Assembly (NCBI RefSeq): GCF_020524005.1
Contig: NZ_JAIVKK010000001.1
Location: forward strand, 888,591 to 952,590
Length of the DNA: 64,000 nucleotides
Direction of reading: 5' to 3'
DNA from: Microbulbifer aggregans
GTDB taxonomy: Bacteria > Pseudomonadota > Gammaproteobacteria > Pseudomonadales > Cellvibrionaceae
Shown piece after piece: positions 25,777 through 36,766 of this stretch (the first letter of the stretch is position 1; every line of letters begins with the position of its first letter). The notes beneath the pieces are model-generated. The model did not search any database, was not told the origin of the DNA, and saw only the letters and a program-made list of their open reading frames with translations. The position numbers and the translations under genes are program-made.

Positions 25777-27471
25777 TTAACCTTCCCAGATAACTTTTTG
25801 TTTCTGCTCTCGCCACTGGTCGGCAAACCGGAGGTAGCGATCCTCAATCACATTACGCTTCAGCTTCATCGTCGGCGTAAGAAGCCCGCTTTCGATGGTC
25901 CAGGGCTCTTTGACAATCACCACGTAGTTCAGTCGCTCGTGATCTTCCAGCTGCTGATTGATTTCGTCCAGATGTTCGATGAACTCCCTCTCAAAACGCG
26001 TGCGATCATCCGTACTGGCGGGATTCAGCATGCCCGGGGAAAGTACTGCCAGGGCAAAGGGCTGCGGTTGTCCCGGCCCGGTTGCGCAGATAACCTCGAT
26101 ACCCGGGTGTGCACTGAGCAGGTTTTCTATCGGTACCGGCGCGACATATTTACCCTTGCTCGTTTTGAACAGGTCCTTGGTGCGCCCGGTAATTTTAAGG
26201 CGACCTTTCTCGTCCAGTTCGCCCAGGTCACCGGTGTGGAAAAAGCCGTCCTTGGTCATATTTGCCTGGGTTTCCTCGGGCATTTTGTAGTAACCCATCA
26301 TTTGCCCGGGGCTCTTGACCAATACCTCGCCGGTCTCATCGATGCGGCACTGCACCCCGTCAAGCGGAGTACCTACATAGCCCGGACGAACCTCTCCGGA
26401 ACGTGCGGCATGCGATGCTGCGCAGTTTTCGGTCATGCCGAAAACTTCCAGCAGTTCAAGACCAAGCTTGCGATACCAGCTGATAATTTCTGAGGATAGG
26501 GGCGCTGCGCCAGTGAGGCCCACTTTGACACTGTCCAAACCAAGCTCGGTGAGAATCTTGCGTTTGACAGTGCGCGAAAGGAACGGAATGGCAAACAGAA
26601 TTTGCTGTTTTGCCGGTGGGATTTTGGCATTCACCGCCTGATAGAACTTGGTCCAGAGACGCGGTACGGAGAAAAACCGCGTGGGCCGCGCGCGCTTGAG
26701 GTCGGCGGCGAAGGTCTCGAGGGAGTCGTTGAAAAAAATCTGGAACCCGAACAAAAGCGAAGGAATTTCAACAGCCACCCGCTCCGCCACATGAGCGAGC
26801 GGGAGATAAGAAAGCATCCGGTCATCGTCGGAAGGCTGCCACAAATTTACCGAACAACCGGCCGGCGCAGTCAGCCCAGCAAAATTGTGCATCACGCCTT
26901 TCGGGCGTCCGGTGGTACCAGAGGTATAAATGATGGTGGCTAACGCCTCGCGCCCCCTCAGCACCGGGTCCTGGAGCGGCTGGTAAGTATCGAGAATCTC
27001 CGACCAGGATTTCGCCATCGAAGACTGCACTTCGGGCGCCATCGGCAGCAACACAAGGGGCAAGTCCGCTGGCAGGACCTGTTCCAATTCCTGCCAGCTA
27101 TCCGTAACGCCATCGAAGCGTCCAACAAACAACAGCTTGGCCTCACTGTGTTCAAGCACATACTGGCAGGCGTCCGCCCCCAGTGTCGGATAGAGTGGTA
27201 CAGTGACGTGCCCTGACATCCAGATCGCCAGATCCGTGATGATCCAGTGCGCACTGTTTTTACCCGTCAGCGCGATGTTACTGCCTTCCGGGAGTCCCAA
27301 TGACTGCAGATAAGCCGCGACCCGCCTTGCCTGATCGCAGACCTCGCCCCAAGTATATTCCGCGATAGAACCATCGGCGTGGGGTTGCGTAAGATAGACG
27401 GCATCGGGCTTCTCTTTCTCCCAACGCAGCACATACTCCAACGGCTCGGAAAATTCCGTGATTTGACTCAT
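25777..27471 (-). CDS. Long-chain acyl-CoA synthetase (AMP-binding family)
   Basis: A 564-residue adenylate-forming ligase. The P-loop YTSGTTGRPKGVMHN is at about 183-197; GLTGAAPLSSEII, EVFGMTENCA and the hinge FFHTGDLGELDEKGRLKITG follow, then TKDLFKTSKGKYVAP with the catalytic Lys region. The long-chain (FACS-like) branch is indicated by SYLPLAHVAERV. It activates a carboxylic acid with ATP and CoA, and is the obvious entry enzyme for acids derived from the cleaved substrate. Strong AAGGTGA ribosome site. Confidence 0.92.
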   Translation of the reverse strand: MSQITEFSEPLEYVLRWEKEKPDAVYLTQPHADGSIAEYTWGEVCDQARRVAAYLQSLGLPEGSNIALTGKNSAHWIITDLAIWMSGHVTVPLYPTLGADACQYVLEHSEAKLLFVGRFDGVTDSWQELEQVLPADLPLVLLPMAPEVQSSMAKSWSEILDTYQPLQDPVLRGREALATIIYTSGTTGRPKGVMHNFAGLTAPAGCSVNLWQPSDDDRMLSYLPLAHVAERVAVEIPSLLFGFQIFFNDSLETFAADLKRARPTRFFSVPRLWTKFYQAVNAKIPPAKQQILFAIPFLSRTVKRKILTELGLDSVKVGLTGAAPLSSEIISWYRKLGLELLEVFGMTENCAASHAARSGEVRPGYVGTPLDGVQCRIDETGEVLVKSPGQMMGYYKMPEETQANMTKDGFFHTGDLGELDEKGRLKITGRTKDLFKTSKGKYVAPVPIENLLSAHPGIEVICATGPGQPQPFALAVLSPGMLNPASTDDRTRFEREFIEHLDEINQQLEDHERLNYVVIVKEPWTIESGLLTPTMKLKRNVIEDRYLRFADQWREQKQKVIWEG

Positions 27472-27611
27472 CAGCGCTCACCTTTTTCAGGTTTTTTGAT
27501 TATTCTGACCTCGAAATTAATTCGGCGGCGATGAACTGTCAATCGTACCTTTGACAGTGACGCATAAAGCGTTGTTTCAGTACCAGTTCCCGCCACCCAG
27601 TCACGAACAGA

Positions 27612-28754
27612 TCAGAGTGTTCGCGCGATCAGCTCTTTCATGATTTCGTTGGTTCCGCCATAAATGCGCCCCGCCCGCGAATCGATATAGGCTTTGGCAA
27701 TTGGGTACTCAAGCATATAACCGTAACCGCCATGCAGTTGGAGCCCTTCATCGACAACACGGCACAACAGCTCGGACGTCCAGAGCTTTGCAGCCGCAGC
27801 CGCTTCCGCTGAAAGCTTTCCGCTCAAAACCTCCTCGAGGCAGCGATCCACAAACACCTGACCGATCTCTATTTCGGCTTTCATTTCCGCCAGTTTGAAG
27901 CGGGAATTCTGAAAACTTGCGACCGGCTGACCAAACACCTTGCGGTCGCGGGTGTATTCGAGGGTGTGGTTGAGTGCGGCACGCGCACCGCTCACAGAAA
28001 GGATTGCGATAATCAACCGTTCCCAGGAAAGTTCCCGCATCAGCTGAACAAATCCCTGCCCTTCCTGGCCACCAAGCAGATTGGATTGAGGCACGCGAAC
28101 ATTTTCAAAATAGAGTTCGCAGGTATCCTGTGCTTTCATGCCAATTTTTTTCAGGGGCTGCGCTTTGGAAACGCCCTCCCGGTTTGCCTCCACCAGAATC
28201 AGCGAGGTATCTCTTGCACCATCACCGCTGCTACCGGTTTTGGCAACGACCACGATGATATCGGCGAGGTACCCATTGGTAATAAAAATTTTCGAGCCAT
28301 TGATGATGTAGTCGTCACCATCTTTTTCTGCCCGCGAGGTAATCGCCTGTAGATCAGAACCCGTACCCGGTTCACTCATCGCGACAGCCCCCACCGCTTC
28401 TCCTGAGGCCATCCGGGGCAACCACTGCTGTTTCTGCTCTTCAGTGCCAAAATTGAAAATATAATTGGCCACAATATCTGAATGCACCGCAAAGCCCGGC
28501 CCGGTAGCACCCGCGTAACTCTGCTCCTCCATCAGGACGGTGCTATACACGCGATCCCCGCCCATGCCACCGTATTCTTCAGGGATTGTCATACACAGCA
28601 GGCCCAGTTCGCCGGCTCGATACCACAGCTCGCGATCAATATGTTGCTGCTCTTCGTAACGCTCATGGTGCGGCATAACTTCCTGCTCCAGAAAGCGTTT
28701 GACCATTCTGCGAAACTCTTCGTGCTCTGGCTGAAATACTGTTCTCGGGATCAT
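27612..28754 (-). CDS. Acyl-CoA dehydrogenase
   Basis: A 380-residue acyl-CoA dehydrogenase: AMSEPGTGSDLQAI near residue 130, NGSKIFITNGYLAD, MKAQDTCELYFENVRVP, and C-terminal IYGGTNEIMKELIAR. The medium-chain catalytic Glu position is Gly (IYGGT), so the base is probably the Glu of ELSWERLIIA in helix G. The start at 28754 is set by GGGAGGGGAC immediately upstream. It lies 63 bases after the degenerate kinase-fold gene, giving a second kinase/dehydrogenase pairing in the island. Confidence 0.91.
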   Translation of the reverse strand: MIPRTVFQPEHEEFRRMVKRFLEQEVMPHHERYEEQQHIDRELWYRAGELGLLCMTIPEEYGGMGGDRVYSTVLMEEQSYAGATGPGFAVHSDIVANYIFNFGTEEQKQQWLPRMASGEAVGAVAMSEPGTGSDLQAITSRAEKDGDDYIINGSKIFITNGYLADIIVVVAKTGSSGDGARDTSLILVEANREGVSKAQPLKKIGMKAQDTCELYFENVRVPQSNLLGGQEGQGFVQLMRELSWERLIIAILSVSGARAALNHTLEYTRDRKVFGQPVASFQNSRFKLAEMKAEIEIGQVFVDRCLEEVLSGKLSAEAAAAAKLWTSELLCRVVDEGLQLHGGYGYMLEYPIAKAYIDSRAGRIYGGTNEIMKELIARTL

Positions 28755-28817
28755 GTCCCCTCCCACTACGTTTACGAATTCAAATTCGGTACTGAAAATC
28801 GGTTGTTTATGACGGGC

Positions 28818-30008
28818 TCAAGTGATCACGTTTTTTCGCTTTTCCATGAGCGCCATCGAATCCCAGTCAATGATCGCCATACAGTTCCGGCGGATGCGTT
28901 TCATCAGGTCACCATTTTCTGCCAGGGAATCCTGTAGAAAACTGGCAGCGCAAATATTGAAAATGAGCGGGCCAAATAGGTTGAAGCGATAATCCTGGTA
29001 GGCTTCACGCAACGGATACTGAGTACCACTCTGCTCGAATATCCGGCAGTAGCGCTGAATCAGCTTCGCCTCGCTGTTATTGCGAGCCACATAAGAAAGG
29101 TCATTCGACAACAGGCTGGCAACGTCATACATCGGATTCCGCAGCCCTGCGAGCTTCCAGCTGGTGAGGCTCGCGCGACAGTTCGTTGCCCCACGCTCAA
29201 AGAGCACATTCTCAATCCGGGCATCCCCATGAGTGAGCGTCAGGATATGCCGTTCAAAGCGGTGCCAATCGGCCACATAATCGGCAAACTTCTCCAGCAG
29301 GCAAAAATACCCGGTGGCAAGCCAACCCGGATAAACTTTTCGCAAAGCCTCCACACCCTGGCGATAGTAATGCGCGATAAAACGCGCATTGTCTCGCTGG
29401 CGCAGCTGCCAATCAGGCGCTGACGCCGGCGATGTGCGTACAAAGCATCCGTGTAACTGTGCCAGTTCCTGCAGTACCGCTTCATGCTCAGCCAAGTGGC
29501 AATCCGGGCTTTCATCCGTATCGAGTACGGCAAATCCCCTGTCTTCCAGCAGCAGGTTGCAGCCAAACTCATCAGCGACGGCAAACCGCAGCGCCGGCAC
29601 CCTGCAGGCATAGTGCTGGTTCAGTTCCTGGTACGTCGTCGCCTCGCGAATAAAGCCCTGGAATACAAAGTCTCTCCAGCGCGGAGAGGGTAGCGGCCGG
29701 GTAAATTTTCCGAGCAAACTGACTGGCCCCCCGGCGTCAGCATCGTGATATTGCAGGGACAGCCGCACCAGTACATCGAAGTCATTGGCACACACCGGCT
29801 CACAGCTAAAGCTGGCAACGGCGGCAACATCCGGATAGCTCAGCCTCAAGATTCTGGTCAGCCATTCTTCTGTTATGTTTTGCGGTGTTGCCAGTGCGTG
29901 GACAGCATCACCATCGCGAAGTGCGGCTTCCGCCGTTGCAGGAAAGTAGCGCGCCCGTTCGTGCTGTACACCCTTGGAATCGGATGTTCTGACTGCGATC
30001 TGATTCAT
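28818..30008 (-). CDS. Ecdysteroid-kinase/APH-fold protein with a degenerate metal site
   Basis: A 396-residue protein of the EcKinase-like (DUF1679/CHK) branch of the phosphotransferase fold. The N-lobe Lys is in LLGKFTRPLPS, NLLLEDRGF is the hinge, and the catalytic loop LTHGDARIENVLF (about 259-271) is intact. The metal-binding Asp-Trp motif (normally IDWQ) reads LTSWKLAGLRNPMYDVA, so the Asp is replaced by Ser. It may be inactive as a kinase or use another ligand. Bacterial homologues often sit beside acyl-CoA dehydrogenases in steroid and terpenoid clusters. A GGTGGAAA site precedes the ATG. Confidence 0.75.
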   Translation of the reverse strand: MNQIAVRTSDSKGVQHERARYFPATAEAALRDGDAVHALATPQNITEEWLTRILRLSYPDVAAVASFSCEPVCANDFDVLVRLSLQYHDADAGGPVSLLGKFTRPLPSPRWRDFVFQGFIREATTYQELNQHYACRVPALRFAVADEFGCNLLLEDRGFAVLDTDESPDCHLAEHEAVLQELAQLHGCFVRTSPASAPDWQLRQRDNARFIAHYYRQGVEALRKVYPGWLATGYFCLLEKFADYVADWHRFERHILTLTHGDARIENVLFERGATNCRASLTSWKLAGLRNPMYDVASLLSNDLSYVARNNSEAKLIQRYCRIFEQSGTQYPLREAYQDYRFNLFGPLIFNICAASFLQDSLAENGDLMKRIRRNCMAIIDWDSMALMEKRKNVIT

Positions 30009-30097
30009 GTTATTTCCACCTGCTGCACACGTTAACTGCTGATAGACAACCGCTGTGCACCCCGGATTGTTACATCCGGGGCGCGCTGCGGTTGTAC

Positions 30098-32419
30098 TCA
30101 GAAGCTGCCCCGCAGCGTTACTCCATAGGTCCTTGGCGCAGAGACATAACCGTTGGCATCGGCACCCTGCAGCGGTCCATTGAAATGCTGGGTAACGTAA
30201 CGCTCGTCGCTACAGTTCTGGCACCAGGCGGCCAGAGTCCAACCACCGGCATCAGATCGCACCCCCAGGCTGGCGCTTATTTCACCCTTGGAGCCGCGCT
30301 TAAAGTCATTGGAGGTATTGGTATACAGATCAGTGGAATAGTTAAGGCCGGCACGACCGAACAGGTTCAGGCTGTCGCTAATCGGTTGATCGACACTGAG
30401 AGCCAGGTTACCTGCCCATTCCGGGGCATGGGCAAAACGACGGTCCGCCAGGGTGCCGAGCACGGCGTCATCGCCGAAGCTGGCCTCAGCTATATGGGTG
30501 ACATCAAAATTCAGTGTGAAGGCATCGCTCAGCAAAAACTGGTTTTCCAGCTCAACCCCGTACGCGGTCGCTTCCGGCGCATTGTCGATAGTGAACTGGG
30601 TACCGATGAACTGGGCAATCTGCAGGTCGCTGATGTCGTTATAGAACAGTGCCAGATTGGAGCGGGCGCGACCGCCAAGGTACTCACTCTTAAGCCCCAA
30701 CTCATAGCCGTCCACGAATTCGGACTTGTAAGTTGGATCCAGAGGTACCGCGCCCGGCACTTCTTCCGGATTGTTGGCTAGGGTTCCGGCTGCGGTGTTA
30801 TCGATATTGACACCTCCGGATTTATAGCCCCGGCTATAGGACGCGTAGGCCATGACATCGTCGCTAACCTGGTATCGCGCTGCCAGGGTGCCGCTCACCG
30901 CACTGTCGTCGAATGTGTCGGTATATTCGGGTCCGGGCTGTACACCGAGTATGCGGAATACCGCATTGGGTGCCGGTGCAAAGTAATTGCGCACCATCTC
31001 ACCCTCTTTTTCATCCACCGAGTAGCGGGCGCCGATGGTCAATCCGAATCGGTCTGTCACATCCAGGTTCCAGTGGGTAAACACGGCGTAGGTCATGCTA
31101 TCTGCTGGCATATCCACGTCACTCCACTTGCCCTCACTGGCATCGGCAAAGCCCGGCGGCAATCCCAAAGCACCGAGATAGACATCGAAATACGCCTGGG
31201 CCTGATCCCCCCACTCCAGTTCATGGTGCGCGCCAATATCTTCCTGTGCGAGATAGATACCCGCTACGTAATCCGCACCGCTGAAGGGGCCAAAAGCGTC
31301 CACCACGCCGTTTAAGGTAAACTCCTGCGAGATCATCTCGGTGTTGAGCGATTCGTTGATGATCAGGATGTTGCCCCCGGAGAAGTCCGCATCCATGTTC
31401 CACTGGGAAATACTCCAGTCGCGATAGCTGGTCACCGAATTCAGACTGGAGCCATTGGCCAGCGCCCACTCCATCTTCAGCACCACGCCCTTGTCCTTGA
31501 TGTTCTGGTCTGTGGCCCCGCTCAATACCTGTTCATAGTCCTGGAAATCACTGGAAGGTGCTTGCAGGCCGCGGGCCGGTATCAGCACCCCGTCGATAAA
31601 CGGTTGCATCGGGCCATCGATCACATCGACCTGGCCATAACAGCAATTATTTTCTTCATCGGACCAGTCCGCGATTACCTGCGCAGAAAACGTGTCGGAC
31701 GGCTCGTACAGCAACTGCGCTTTCAGGGCGCGCGGAGAGCGCTCGTTGTAGTTGCCTCCGTTGGGATCTTCGATAAAGCCGTCCTGCTGCCCCCACAAGC
31801 CGGCGATACGCACCGCCAGGTCATCGGTGACCGGCATATTGGCCGCACCGCGTACCATCTGCTTGCCGTAACTGCCCGCGCTTACTTCGTAGTCGAAGCC
31901 GGCGGCGTCAGTGGAAGGAGCCACGCTGTTCAGGATCAGGGCACCGGCAGAGGTATTCTTGCCGAACAGCGTACCCTGCGGCCCCCGCAGAATTTCCAGG
32001 CCACCAATATCCAGCCAGTTCTGCATCGCCTGACCGGCGCGCGTACGGTAGACACCGTCGACAAACACCCCCACCGCACCTTCGAACGCGCGGCTGTTAC
32101 CGACAGTACCGATGCCGCGAATCATGATGTTGGCACTGTTGGCCGCGCTGTTGGTGACATCAAATTTGATACTCGAGGAAATCTGCTGGATATTCGAGAT
32201 ACTGTCGACCTGCGCCATGGCGAGATCCTCGGAGGTCGCGGCAGTCACCGCTACCGGGATCTCCTGCATGCTTTCCGCACGGCGCTGGGCAGTCACCACC
32301 ACCTCTTCCAGTTGCCGGCCGTCGCTTTCCTGCGCTATTGCCGGAAACGCCGCTGCAATTGCCGAAGCCATTGCGCTCACTTTAAACAGGGCACCGCGGG
32401 GGTTCACATTCATCGCCAT
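30098..32419 (-). CDS. TonB-dependent outer-membrane receptor
   Basis: A 773-residue TonB-dependent receptor. Signal peptide to about residue 30 (AAAFPAIAQ), TonB box-like LEEVVVTAQRR, plug domain with MIRGIGTVGN and VERLRGP-type GLEILRGPQGTLFGKN, and a 22-strand barrel ending in a C-terminal aromatic (RGSF). The ATG at 32419 has a GAGGAGAG site; the frame extends upstream but that part is not signal-peptide-like. It belongs to the 'EVVVTAQRR' group common in degraders of sugars, steroids and hydrocarbons. Its place next to the beta-oxidation genes suggests import of hydrophobic cleavage products across the outer membrane. Confidence 0.93.
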   Translation of the reverse strand: MAMNVNPRGALFKVSAMASAIAAAFPAIAQESDGRQLEEVVVTAQRRAESMQEIPVAVTAATSEDLAMAQVDSISNIQQISSSIKFDVTNSAANSANIMIRGIGTVGNSRAFEGAVGVFVDGVYRTRAGQAMQNWLDIGGLEILRGPQGTLFGKNTSAGALILNSVAPSTDAAGFDYEVSAGSYGKQMVRGAANMPVTDDLAVRIAGLWGQQDGFIEDPNGGNYNERSPRALKAQLLYEPSDTFSAQVIADWSDEENNCCYGQVDVIDGPMQPFIDGVLIPARGLQAPSSDFQDYEQVLSGATDQNIKDKGVVLKMEWALANGSSLNSVTSYRDWSISQWNMDADFSGGNILIINESLNTEMISQEFTLNGVVDAFGPFSGADYVAGIYLAQEDIGAHHELEWGDQAQAYFDVYLGALGLPPGFADASEGKWSDVDMPADSMTYAVFTHWNLDVTDRFGLTIGARYSVDEKEGEMVRNYFAPAPNAVFRILGVQPGPEYTDTFDDSAVSGTLAARYQVSDDVMAYASYSRGYKSGGVNIDNTAAGTLANNPEEVPGAVPLDPTYKSEFVDGYELGLKSEYLGGRARSNLALFYNDISDLQIAQFIGTQFTIDNAPEATAYGVELENQFLLSDAFTLNFDVTHIAEASFGDDAVLGTLADRRFAHAPEWAGNLALSVDQPISDSLNLFGRAGLNYSTDLYTNTSNDFKRGSKGEISASLGVRSDAGGWTLAAWCQNCSDERYVTQHFNGPLQGADANGYVSAPRTYGVTLRGSF

Positions 32420-32741
32420 GGAGGTCTCTCCTCGCTTGATTATCTTTATCGTTCTGGCGGCACTATCACGGCACGGCCGCATTCTTGTATTTATCCAGTG
32501 AGTCAGGATTGGTGCCAGTATGCGAAGCCGGGGGTGAAAAAAACTCGTCCAATCCGATGAAATTTCAGCGCCTGACTGACTGATACAGCGACAACCATGA
32601 AGCATCCCAGCACAGGAATCCGCGGGTTTGCATCATCAGTAAACGGCTATGCGTACATAGAGCTGATGCAGAAAGGGCTATAGACTCGGCAAATATGCTG
32701 GAGCAGGAGGCAGCGCGCTCCATGAGGCGCTGATGGAGGCG
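32420..32741. promoter_or_regulatory. 322-bp region upstream of the receptor gene
   Basis: Non-coding region between the regulator stop and the receptor start, both on the minus strand. It holds an imperfect inverted repeat, GTGAGTCAGG at 32498-32507 and CCTGACTGAC at 32571-32580 (8 of 10 pairs), a candidate regulator site. A CAGCGC/GCGCTG stem near 32711-32732 follows the LuxR-type gene and could be its weak terminator in part. I see no extra gene. Confidence 0.35.
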
Positions 32742-35462
32742 TTATCCAATCAGGTTCAACTTGCGCGCAACGGCCACCGCTTCGGTCCTGTTCTGGGTCC
32801 GGAGCTTTGCATTGATGTTGCGAAGATGCGTACGCACGGTATTTTCAGATACGAACATGCGCTCGCCAATCGCACCATTGGAAAGCCCCTCGCCGAGAAG
32901 CTTGAGCACCTCAAACTCTTTGCGGGTCAACTTTTCCAGTGGCTGTCCGTCTTGCTTTGTGACCGCAGCTGGCGCCTGCCCGGTATCAGCAGTGGAACTG
33001 CGAACCAGCTCCCGGAAGAGCAACGGGACATCCCCCTGGTTCAGGGGATCAAATGCGACCCCCTGATGCAGGGCAAGGCGCTGAAGCAGCTGTAACGCCA
33101 GTGCGCCCTCATCCAGAATCAGCCGTACATAGTGCTCCGATGCGGCAATTTTCAGCACTTCCCGCAGCTGCCGAAACGCCCCCTTTTCGTTGCCGCCCCG
33201 AAACAGAGCCAGGGCGTGCAACAAACGCAATTTCAACGCGCGGCGACCACGACCGCCGGCCTCTGCGGCACTGACCAGGCCCTTGATTTCCCGGACCGCC
33301 TCTTGCGGGTCACCAAAGTGAATTTTCCAGCGAAGCTCGGCATCCACCGGGGAATCCAGATCGCTACCAAACAGCGACCAGCTGTCGAATTTCTGCCAAT
33401 CCCCTGCATTGGTTGCACGCTTCAGCTCATCGCGCGATGCGGATCGGTCCCCTTCCAGCAAAAAGATTCGGCTGCGTTCGAGCCGAGCGCTAGCAACCAA
33501 TCGCGGTAGCTCGTTGCGGTAGCCAAAATATTCAAGCTCGGTGATTGTCTGGAAGGCACCTTCCGTGTCGCCACGGGCATAAAGAATTCTTGCCAGGTTT
33601 CGATGCCCGCAGATAAGGTGATCCGGCACCCCCTGTTGCTGCACCAGCGGCACATAGACATGGAGCAAGCGCTCGGCATCTTCAAACTGCCCGCTTTCAT
33701 ACCAGACTTCGGAAAGGAGAATGGCAGCCATGGCATTGCCATTAGTAACTATCCTGCCAGTTTGGTCACCCACACCAGCGGCCAGGCGGAAGCGCGCGGC
33801 AGCCTGACGTAAGCGGCCCTGTAGCAGTTCAATGGCACCTTCTACGCACTGCGCATAGATATGGGTAAACGGGCTGAAATCGATCACCTGAAGCCGGCGC
33901 CCTTCGTCCAGGAGGTCCTGGGCTTCCCGATAGTGCCCGATTACCAGCGCCACGTAGGCCAGTGAAGTGCGCAGAATCGCATGGGGAAATGTATATTCAA
34001 TCGGCAGCTGATGAATATTTTCCGCTGCTACAGCATAGGCTTCGTCATGGCGGTCAAGCATGGACAGCAGCATCGGACGCAATGCCATGCTGTGAAGGTG
34101 TACCTCAGAGGCTGGTGGGGCTTCATGCACATATTGGTTGAGCTGCTCCATCGCCTCGGCACCACCACGGGTAAAGGCGATCGCCCAAACATGCACGACC
34201 TGCAAATTCGGCCACTGACGCAACGGCCCAGGCGGCACCAGTGACATCAGACGTGTCAGCAAAAGTCCACGTCCGTCTCCCAGCAAGCGCTCCGCATGTT
34301 GTGCGAACAGTGGCAAAGCGTACTCAAAATCTTTTGATCTCAGCGCCTGTTCGATCGCAGGCACCAGTCGCCCCTGTTGCAGATACGCTTCCGAGGCGGC
34401 GCGGTGGAGCTGCGCCACCATTTGCGGCATGCGCAGGTGCAACTGTGCCTGCAGGTAGGCCGAAAACATGCTGTGATAGCGGAACCAATGCCCCTGATCG
34501 TCCATCGGCTCAAGCAAAAAGCTGTTTCGACACAGGGCATGCAAGCGCACCTGGCTGCCCGGCTCCCCACAAACCGCATCACAAAGCTCGCCATTAAGCT
34601 GCGGCAGTATGCTGGTGCGCAGCATGAACTCCCTCAGATCATCTGGCTGGCGGGACAGAATCTCTTCCCCGAGGTAATCCGCCACCAGCGCGCTGGAACC
34701 GGAAAAACCAGACACCAGTGCGACCGGGTCCTGGCATTGTTCCAGTGCAAGATAAGCCAGCCACAGTGCTGCTGCCCACCCCTCCGTGGTCTGGTGAAGT
34801 CGCCCTATGCTGTCACTATCCAGCTCCAGACCACAGCGGTGCGACAAGAGTTCTGAGGTTTCCGAAACATTGAACCGCAAGTTGTTGGTGTCAATTTCCT
34901 GCAGCTGGCCTCGCGCACGCAGTCTTGCCAGGCCGATATCAGGCTGGGTGCGGGAGCCCATCACCACGCGCGCACCTTCCGGCAACTTCTCTACCAGTTG
35001 CCGCACGATAGCCAGCGCCACGGTGTTCTGCAGCACTTCAATATCATCCAGGAACAGCACGAAAGGGGCTGGCAAGGCTTCAACCCTGTCCAACAGATCC
35101 AGAGCGGCTGCACCCGGCGTGTCTCCCTGGGGAATATCCCATTCGATGGAGGAAAAATTTTGCAGGGCACGAGCCAGAAAATGCAGCAGGCGCGCCGTGT
35201 CGTTATCAGTGAGGTCGAGGCGCATCCAGGCGGTGGGCACCCCCAACGCATTGAGATGCTCAAAAGCCTGACGCATCAGGGTGGTTTTCCCGAATCCCGC
35301 TGGTGCGCGTATCAGGGAAACACGTGCACCCTGGCCATCCACCAGCTGCTGGCAAAGCGCGTCGCGCGCGATCTGGAACGGCGGCGCTTGCGGACAGGAC
35401 AGCTTTGCCGGCTGGGCAATGATCCTGGGTCGAATTTCCGCTTTCGGAGGCGACTCAATCAA
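32742..35462 (-). CDS. MalT/LAL-type ATP-dependent LuxR transcriptional activator
   Basis: A 906-residue large regulator. The N-terminal STAND ATPase has Walker A APAGFGKTT at about 53-61 and a Walker B-like FVLFLDDIEVL near 133-143. The middle is a long helical TPR-like array (about 350-800). The C-terminus is a LuxR helix-turn-helix with LTRKEFEVLKLLGEGLSNGAIGER split across about 838-862, then SENTVRTHLRNINAKL. Such regulators bind ATP and a small inducer, oligomerise and activate transcription; AlmR of alkane users is an example. The start is a TTG with GGAG upstream. It probably controls the receptor and island genes. Confidence 0.9.
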   Translation of the reverse strand: MIESPPKAEIRPRIIAQPAKLSCPQAPPFQIARDALCQQLVDGQGARVSLIRAPAGFGKTTLMRQAFEHLNALGVPTAWMRLDLTDNDTARLLHFLARALQNFSSIEWDIPQGDTPGAAALDLLDRVEALPAPFVLFLDDIEVLQNTVALAIVRQLVEKLPEGARVVMGSRTQPDIGLARLRARGQLQEIDTNNLRFNVSETSELLSHRCGLELDSDSIGRLHQTTEGWAAALWLAYLALEQCQDPVALVSGFSGSSALVADYLGEEILSRQPDDLREFMLRTSILPQLNGELCDAVCGEPGSQVRLHALCRNSFLLEPMDDQGHWFRYHSMFSAYLQAQLHLRMPQMVAQLHRAASEAYLQQGRLVPAIEQALRSKDFEYALPLFAQHAERLLGDGRGLLLTRLMSLVPPGPLRQWPNLQVVHVWAIAFTRGGAEAMEQLNQYVHEAPPASEVHLHSMALRPMLLSMLDRHDEAYAVAAENIHQLPIEYTFPHAILRTSLAYVALVIGHYREAQDLLDEGRRLQVIDFSPFTHIYAQCVEGAIELLQGRLRQAAARFRLAAGVGDQTGRIVTNGNAMAAILLSEVWYESGQFEDAERLLHVYVPLVQQQGVPDHLICGHRNLARILYARGDTEGAFQTITELEYFGYRNELPRLVASARLERSRIFLLEGDRSASRDELKRATNAGDWQKFDSWSLFGSDLDSPVDAELRWKIHFGDPQEAVREIKGLVSAAEAGGRGRRALKLRLLHALALFRGGNEKGAFRQLREVLKIAASEHYVRLILDEGALALQLLQRLALHQGVAFDPLNQGDVPLLFRELVRSSTADTGQAPAAVTKQDGQPLEKLTRKEFEVLKLLGEGLSNGAIGERMFVSENTVRTHLRNINAKLRTQNRTEAVAVARKLNLIG

Positions 35463-35706
35463 GAGTAATTCTCCGGCTGCAGTCTATTCCGGAAACATTG
35501 ACCACCACGGCGGATAGCGAAATCCACTCAGGAGCCAATAACAGCATGTTTTCTCTCTCACCGCCGTTACCGCGTCCCGTGTAGCTACGCAGCAGGCCGT
35601 ACCTGTTCAATATCGTTTTGGTATCGAAAACATCTCGAAAATAAGTGGCCCTCACCGCGCTGTCAACCGACGTTAAGATGAGGGCCTAAAGCGAACCCGG
35701 ACAAAC

Positions 35707-36753
<1,047 letters not shown>

Positions 36754-36766
36754 TTATTTTTTACGT

